19,787 nucleotides of DNA from Candidatus Cloacimonadota bacterium (GTDB taxonomy: Bacteria; Cloacimonadota; Cloacimonadia; Cloacimonadales; TCS61), in NCBI GenBank assembly GCA_030596265.1, contig JAUVKM010000008.1:1-19787 (forward strand), in the 5' to 3' direction. Below, piece by piece: positions 15,894 to 19,787 of the stretch (position 1 is its first letter; every line of letters starts with the position of its first letter). A program made the position numbers and the translations under genes. The notes beneath the pieces are model-generated. The model was given only the letters and a program-made list of their open reading frames with translations, made no database searches and had not been told where the DNA came from.

Positions 15894-18140
15894 ATGAAAG
15901 CAAGAATTACAGTGTTTCTTATTTGTTTATTTACAGGTTTATTTTCTCTAATTATCGAAGTAGATATAAACGGTTCAACACCCTTTCAAGAGATACAATC
16001 AGGAATTGATGTCTCTGTAGATGGAGATACAGTATTGGTGTATCCGGGAACTTACATTGAGAATGTAATAATTGAAAACAAATCTATTGTTTTAGCCAGT
16101 ATGGAAATGATCACAGGTGACTCCATTTATATAGAAAATACAATAATTGATGGTAATCAAAACGGAAGTTGTATTTATGCAGAGAACTTCACTGATGGTC
16201 TTTTGCAAGGTTTTACTATCCAAAATGGCAGTGGGACAATATTCTACAATCATTTACAAGGTGGTGGTGTATTCATTAGGGATTCTGAGATAAGTATTGT
16301 ATCTTGCAATGTAATCAATAATGAAGCTGATATAGGAGGAGGTGGTTATTTTTATTATTCGTCCATAAATTTATCAAATAACAATGTTACAAGAAATCAC
16401 TCTATTCTTAACGGTGGTGGGGTTGCTATTAGTGTAAATGCTCTCATTACATTTGACGATGAAAATCTCAATAATATTTTTTTAAATATGGCCGGTAGAG
16501 GAAATGATATTCATTTAGGTACAAATACATCTATTATTCTTAATAAATTTACAATAAGTAGTCCGACCATAGAATTTATTAGTAGAAGTGAAGCTACTTA
16601 TACTTTTTCTTGTCAGCAAGCAGTAATTGAACAAATACAAAATGATCTGTATGTAAATCCAAACGGTAGTGATGAGAATAGTGGTTTGTTTCCTGATGAT
16701 CCATTAAAAACAATTGCTTTTGCTAATCTGTTGATAAAAGCTGATAGTCTAAATCAGCGTTCAATTTATGTTGCTGATGGTCTCTATTCGACAAATTCTA
16801 CTGGTGAAAATCTGCCAATTAACTTGAAAAGTTATGTTTCCATTATTGGAGAAAGTAAAAAAAACACTATTATCGATGGTGATGAATACTTTCCTATTAT
16901 GGCTGGCTGGGATGGAGAAAGAGATGTAGTAATTAATAATTTCACTTTCCAAAATTCGCAATTAAAATCTCATCATCGTGCTCCACTTCGCTTTTGTTAT
17001 ACTGAAATTGACGAAGAATGGCGTAGGTTCACAGTCACATTGGAAAATATCACAATTAAAAATGTAACACCCAGAACCTCTGATGATGCGCCCAATGCAA
17101 TATCATTTATTGATGGTGATCGTATCATAATGAAAAATTTAACGATTGAAGATAATATTTGTGGAAGAACTGCTAGCTTTTGGACAACGAATTTAGAAGC
17201 TGAAAATCTAATTATTAGAAACAATCAATATTTAAGTGGTTCGGAACATTGTTACGGCTGGGCATTGCCTATTATTCGGCATAATGCTTTTTTCTCAAAT
17301 GATAATCCTGTAATATTAAAAAACTTACTATTAAATAACAATGCAGGTATTGGTGATTTGTTTTTTCCTCCTTTATGTTTCAGTGTTGCTGCTGGTGCTG
17401 AAGCCTATGTAATCAATGGCACTTTTGCGGATAATGCAATATATGGTGGCAATAGTGGTATTATAAGAGTAGATAATGATAGTAAACTTACTTTGGTAAA
17501 TTCAGTTATACATAATAATGAAGGTTTACCAGTTTATCTAAATGGTGATGAAGTTGAACTAACGGTTGACCATTGTTTATTAACAAATGGTATTGATGAT
17601 ATATATACAGTCGGTGATCCTACAATAAATTGGTTAGAGGGTAATTTAAGTGGAAATCCAGAATTTCAAGGTGAAGGCTCTGAATTTCCCTTTAATTATC
17701 TTTCTACATCTCCTTGTATTGATGCAGGAACAACTATTTTTCCACCAGGTATCGAACTACCTGAATTTGATCTTGCAGGTAATCCCAGAATTTATGGTGA
17801 AACTATAGATATGGGTGCTTATGAATGGCAAGGTGTCAGTTCTTCTAATAATGAAATAGATAATACAAAAGTTGAATTATCAAACTTCCCTAATCCTTTT
17901 AATCCAGAAACAACAATTTCTTTTTCAATACAAAGTGATAGTAATGTAGAATTATCCATTTACAACATCAAGGGACAAAAAGTTAAAACATTGATCAATG
18001 AACAAATGCAAAGCGGAAAATATACTGCAATCTGGTCTGGTTTAGATTCTAATAATAAATCTGTAAGTTCTGGAATCTATCTTTATAAAATCAAAGCGAA
18101 CGATCAAGAATTAGTAAAACGAATGCTTTTATTGAAATAG
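15894..18140 (+). CDS. Secreted beta-helix protein with choice-of-anchor-like segment and sorting domain
   Basis: 748 aa. The ATG has only a weak GTAGGT upstream. Signal peptide about 1-18 (MKARITVFLICLFTGLFS). Beta-helix 1 begins FQEIQSGIDVSVDGDTVLVYPGTYIENV and carries the GGG turns (LQGGGVFIRDS, IGGGGYFYYS, LNGGGVAISV). The DUF1565-like second helix starts about D251 (DLYVNPNGSDENSGLFPDDP, LKTIAFANLLI, IYVADGLYS). The anchor-Q-like segment has SPCIDAGT then EFDLAGNPRIYG at 624-635 and IDMGAYEWQGV ending at 648. The sorting domain is at 664-748 (NFPNPFNPETTISFSI, IYNIKGQKVKTL, VSSGIYLYKI, tail MLLLK). Clear paralogue of the protein at 11051: same domain order and near-equal length, with an identical 25-residue anchor segment. 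It sits second in its cassette, as its paralogue does in E. Likely surface-exposed; ligand unknown. Confidence 0.85.
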   Translation: MKARITVFLICLFTGLFSLIIEVDINGSTPFQEIQSGIDVSVDGDTVLVYPGTYIENVIIENKSIVLASMEMITGDSIYIENTIIDGNQNGSCIYAENFTDGLLQGFTIQNGSGTIFYNHLQGGGVFIRDSEISIVSCNVINNEADIGGGGYFYYSSINLSNNNVTRNHSILNGGGVAISVNALITFDDENLNNIFLNMAGRGNDIHLGTNTSIILNKFTISSPTIEFISRSEATYTFSCQQAVIEQIQNDLYVNPNGSDENSGLFPDDPLKTIAFANLLIKADSLNQRSIYVADGLYSTNSTGENLPINLKSYVSIIGESKKNTIIDGDEYFPIMAGWDGERDVVINNFTFQNSQLKSHHRAPLRFCYTEIDEEWRRFTVTLENITIKNVTPRTSDDAPNAISFIDGDRIIMKNLTIEDNICGRTASFWTTNLEAENLIIRNNQYLSGSEHCYGWALPIIRHNAFFSNDNPVILKNLLLNNNAGIGDLFFPPLCFSVAAGAEAYVINGTFADNAIYGGNSGIIRVDNDSKLTLVNSVIHNNEGLPVYLNGDEVELTVDHCLLTNGIDDIYTVGDPTINWLEGNLSGNPEFQGEGSEFPFNYLSTSPCIDAGTTIFPPGIELPEFDLAGNPRIYGETIDMGAYEWQGVSSSNNEIDNTKVELSNFPNPFNPETTISFSIQSDSNVELSIYNIKGQKVKTLINEQMQSGKYTAIWSGLDSNNKSVSSGIYLYKIKANDQELVKRMLLLK

Positions 18141-18158
18141 AAGTTTAAAGATTATGGT

Positions 18159-18229
18159 GTATAACACACAGCTCCACAGTCAAGCAAGAAGAACAGCAAG
18201 AAGAGCGTGGCAGCTGCCAGACATTAGGT
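18159..18229 (-). repeat. attC-like recombination site 7 (short type)
   Basis: Left box GTATAAC 18159-18165, right box ATTAGGT 18223-18229. Arms CAGCTCCAC (18169-18177) and GTGGCAGCTG (18207-18216) pair perfectly apart from an unpaired C at 18211. Purine-rich loop. Confidence 0.88.
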
Positions 18230-19360
18230 GATATTAAAAGGAGTTTCAGCAGATGCCATTAAGAGCAATAATTGATGAAAAAGAAATTAATAGTCCGTTT
18301 CTATCAATTAAAGAATGGAATGAATTAAGAGAAGAAATCAAAAAAAACTCTTTGGATGTTACAATTTCTCAAACAAACAAAAAAGGATATTTAAGAACGA
18401 GTAAACTTGGTCTTCAACATTTTGTTCATAAAAAAGGAGAATCACCTCAAAACTGGAAACCCGAAAAACAGCAACATTTATTGGCTAAATCAGAAATAAT
18501 GTTAGCGTGCAAAGAATCTGGTTGGGAAGCAAAATCTGAATATATTTCAGATAATTGGACTGCCGATGTTTTTGCAGTTAAAGGCTCAAAAAAAATTGCT
18601 TTTCAAGTTCAATGGTCTAAACAATCTTATGATGAAACTAAAGAAAGACAAACAAAATATAAAAATGACAATATTAGAGGTTGTTGGTTTTTCAAAACAC
18701 CACCAAAAGAAGTTAGAGATTGGGATAAACAAATAATAGCAACAAAAGATATTCCGATTTTCAAAATTGAAGAAGAAGATAACAAAAATTTAAATGTTAA
18801 CGTCAACAAAATTGATTTTCCACTAAAAATATTTATCATTAAACTTCTAAACGGAAATTTTAAATTTTGCAATAATCTTCAATCGATGAAAAAGCAAAAA
18901 ATTACAATCTCATTTTGGGAAACAAGTTGCTGGAAATGTGGAGAAAAACAACACGTTTACTTTATTTCCGATGAAGTTAAAAGCAAATGTGGATGTGATA
19001 TTGAAGTAATGGAAACTTTATGGGATGACACAAAATTTTTATTTAATCCTGTAATTCTTAAAATGGTAAACGAAATTATTAATTCTGAGGATGGTAAAAA
19101 TCTTAAACTCGGAGAAATAAAAAAACGATATAGTCATACAATAAAAAAATCTTATATGTCATTCGGATGCATTAAATGTGATGCGATTTTTGGAGATTTT
19201 CCGTTAATGGAAGAAAGACTTGAAATTGAAAGTGAAGATAGAATAAATGATATTGTCTTTGTAAAAAAGATTGATTTATTAAAACCTATCATTTCAAAGA
19301 ATAAACCACATTGGTGTTTTTCTGAGTTAAAAGAGTTTTGTGAATGAGAACATCACCTAA
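18165..19360 (+). mobile_element. Gene cassette G (CoiA-like protein)
   Basis: Between attC-like site 7 and truncated site 8. Ends TTAGGTGAT (18224-18232) and ATCACCTAA (19352-19360) are exact reverse complements. Single gene; the last complete cassette before the array ends. Confidence 0.72.
18253..19347 (+). CDS. CoiA-like PD-(D/E)XK nuclease with zinc-ribbon cysteines
   Basis: 364 aa, AAAGGAG 9 bases upstream of the ATG. The middle resembles the nuclease domain of competence protein CoiA: HLLAKSEIMLACKESGWEAKSEY, then TADVFAV with D105, then KIAFQVQWSKQSYDETKERQTKY and GCWFF. In CoiA-type proteins the strand after the Asp usually reads ExQ. Here it is Q118-V-Q120, so the acidic catalytic position may be changed. 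The C-terminal half carries C226xxC229, C246-G-C248 and C306xxC309, likely one or two zinc sites. The N-terminus (MPLRAIIDEKEINSPF) also fits CoiA-like proteins. CoiA promotes processing of incoming DNA during transformation; homologues in mobile elements may serve in DNA uptake or defence. Family likeness is moderate; activity is uncertain because of the missing Glu. Confidence 0.7.
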   Translation: MPLRAIIDEKEINSPFLSIKEWNELREEIKKNSLDVTISQTNKKGYLRTSKLGLQHFVHKKGESPQNWKPEKQQHLLAKSEIMLACKESGWEAKSEYISDNWTADVFAVKGSKKIAFQVQWSKQSYDETKERQTKYKNDNIRGCWFFKTPPKEVRDWDKQIIATKDIPIFKIEEEDNKNLNVNVNKIDFPLKIFIIKLLNGNFKFCNNLQSMKKQKITISFWETSCWKCGEKQHVYFISDEVKSKCGCDIEVMETLWDDTKFLFNPVILKMVNEIINSEDGKNLKLGEIKKRYSHTIKKSYMSFGCIKCDAIFGDFPLMEERLEIESEDRINDIVFVKKIDLLKPIISKNKPHWCFSELKEFCE

Positions 19361-19453
19361 CAAAAGCACCTGCGGTAGGTTACGTGGTTTGTTTCGTCTG
19401 AATCGTTCCGATTCAAACTTTGGTTGGTTTGTCTGGGCGGAATCTTACGATTC
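19355..19453 (-). repeat. Truncated attC-like site 8 (long type, right half lost)
   Basis: Left box ACCTAAC 19355-19361 and left arm GCACCTGCGG (as in site 3) are intact. Mini-hairpins GAATCG-TTC-CGATTC (19400-19414) and GAATC-TTAC-GATTC (19440-19453) are present. The right arm (expected CCGCAGCGTGC) and the ACATTA box are absent. It marks the edge of the array. Confidence 0.8.
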
Positions 19454-19495
19454 AAATTTTCTTTTGTTCGCTTTTGTTCGTTGCTAAATTATATT

Positions 19496-19787
19496 TTATT
19501 CCCAATCTAATAGGCGCATTTCACCTTCTATTTTCTTTATCTCAGTAATATCCTGGCTAACTTCCAGAATCCCACGATATTTTCCATGCGTATCATGCAT
19601 TGCAAAGTATTTTATAAGAATAAATTTTCCTTTCATTTGAATCCAGAATTTTGCTTCTTTCTTTGTACCTGCTTTAAATTCTGCAATAATTTTTTCTACA
19701 ATATGCACACTTTCCGGTGGATGGCAATTCTGCACTTTCCTGCCAATTATTGCCGGTGAACGCGGAAAGAATCGATCGTTAGGTTTA
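19496..19787 (-). CDS. C-terminal part of a PAS-domain protein (DUF438-like), 5' partial
   Basis: Reads on the - strand from the window end without a stop: KPNDRFFPRSPAIIGRKVQN, then CHPPESVHIVEKIIAEF, FWIQMKGKFILIKYFAMHD, YRGILEVSQDITEIKKIEGE and a terminal RLLDWE before TAA at 19496-19498. RSPAIIGRKVQNCHPP, FWIQ..GKFI.I.YFA and the DITEI end match the PAS domain at the C-terminus of DUF438-containing proteins, as I recall them. Such domains bind small ligands or cofactors and sense redox or energy state; the ligand here is unknown. The GTG at 19733-19735 is not the true start, because the frame is open to the window edge with conserved residues. It is convergent with the array and probably part of the stable chromosome rather than a cassette. 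Confidence 0.8.
   Translation of the reverse strand, partial: KPNDRFFPRSPAIIGRKVQNCHPPESVHIVEKIIAEFKAGTKKEAKFWIQMKGKFILIKYFAMHDTHGKYRGILEVSQDITEIKKIEGEMRLLDWE

Larger units (their letters stand above)
13365..18164 (+). mobile_element. Gene cassette F (4.8 kb, amidotransferase-like and beta-helix surface proteins)
   Basis: Between attC-like sites 6 and 7. The start TTATGCACCATAA (13424-13436) and the end TTATGGTGTATAA (18152-18164) are complementary at 12 of 13 positions. Same gene plan as cassette E. Confidence 0.75.

Noticed and set aside
74..19453. CRISPR array or transposon terminal repeats as an explanation of the recurrent sites
   Set aside because: Spacing is 1.2-5.6 kb with genes between, arms differ in sequence but keep pairing, and there is no transposase or target duplication.
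19733..19735. GTG as the true start of the - strand PAS gene
   Set aside because: The frame stays open to the window edge and encodes the conserved RSPAIIGRK part of the PAS domain.
1..19787. tRNA, rRNA or an integrase gene
   Set aside because: No cloverleaf with tRNA landmarks, no rRNA-like stretch and no tyrosine-recombinase motif was seen on either strand.

Overview
This AT-rich window reads as a stretch of an integron-like gene-cassette array in an uncultured bacterium of the FCB group, most likely Candidatus Cloacimonadota or a relative. The taxonomic hint is the C-terminal sorting module on six proteins: an N(Y/F/H)PNPFNP..TTI opening, IYNIKGQK(V/I)K in the middle, W.G.D..GK.VSSGIY(F/Y)YKL near the end, and a terminal LLK-type tail. 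This resembles the FlgD-like or type A sorting domains of type IX secretion cargo. The assignment is from memory of such sequences and was not searched.

Layout. Seven complete attC-like sites (about 74-144, 2425-2548, 4437-4562, 6123-6192, 7778-7901, 13359-13429, 18159-18229) and one truncated site (19355-19453) divide the + strand into seven cassettes, A to G. Each site has a TAAC left box, an ACATTA right box and an imperfect inverted repeat in which the right arm always carries one extra C. The two ends of each cassette, rather than the two ends of each site, are mutually complementary over 9-13 bases. That is what cassette recombination predicts. All cassette genes are on the + strand. 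The position of the extra base and the GTT/AAC core both suggest that the sites face opposite to the genes. No integrase gene is in the window. The last 300 bases hold the end of a PAS-domain gene on the - strand, probably ordinary chromosome beyond the array.

Cassette contents. Left of site 1 is the tail of a sorting-domain protein. A: a PD-(D/E)XK nuclease-like protein followed 2 bases later by a stand-alone voltage-sensor-like membrane protein. B: two unrecognised proteins, one with a membrane segment and a YVHTNG motif. C: a secreted sorting-domain protein. D: two lipoproteins, one with PD40/TolB-like beta-propeller repeats. E and F: very large two-gene cassettes (5.6 and 4.8 kb) with parallel architecture, each holding a short leader, a large multidomain surface protein and a beta-helix surface protein. 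In F the first protein begins with a secreted class II glutamine amidotransferase-like domain in place of the beta-helix found in E. G: a CoiA-like nuclease with zinc-ribbon cysteines.

How the parts fit. The array appears to move two kinds of cargo: exported proteins bearing a common sorting module (upstream cassette, C, E, F), and candidate defence or DNA-processing genes (A, G and perhaps B). The most unusual signals are the apparent inversion of attC relative to the genes, the branched apical hairpins of the long attC type, the matched 4-codon leader ORFs (MKEP-stop and MKDP-stop) with strong Shine-Dalgarno sequences in cassettes E and F, and the nuclease plus voltage-sensor pair.
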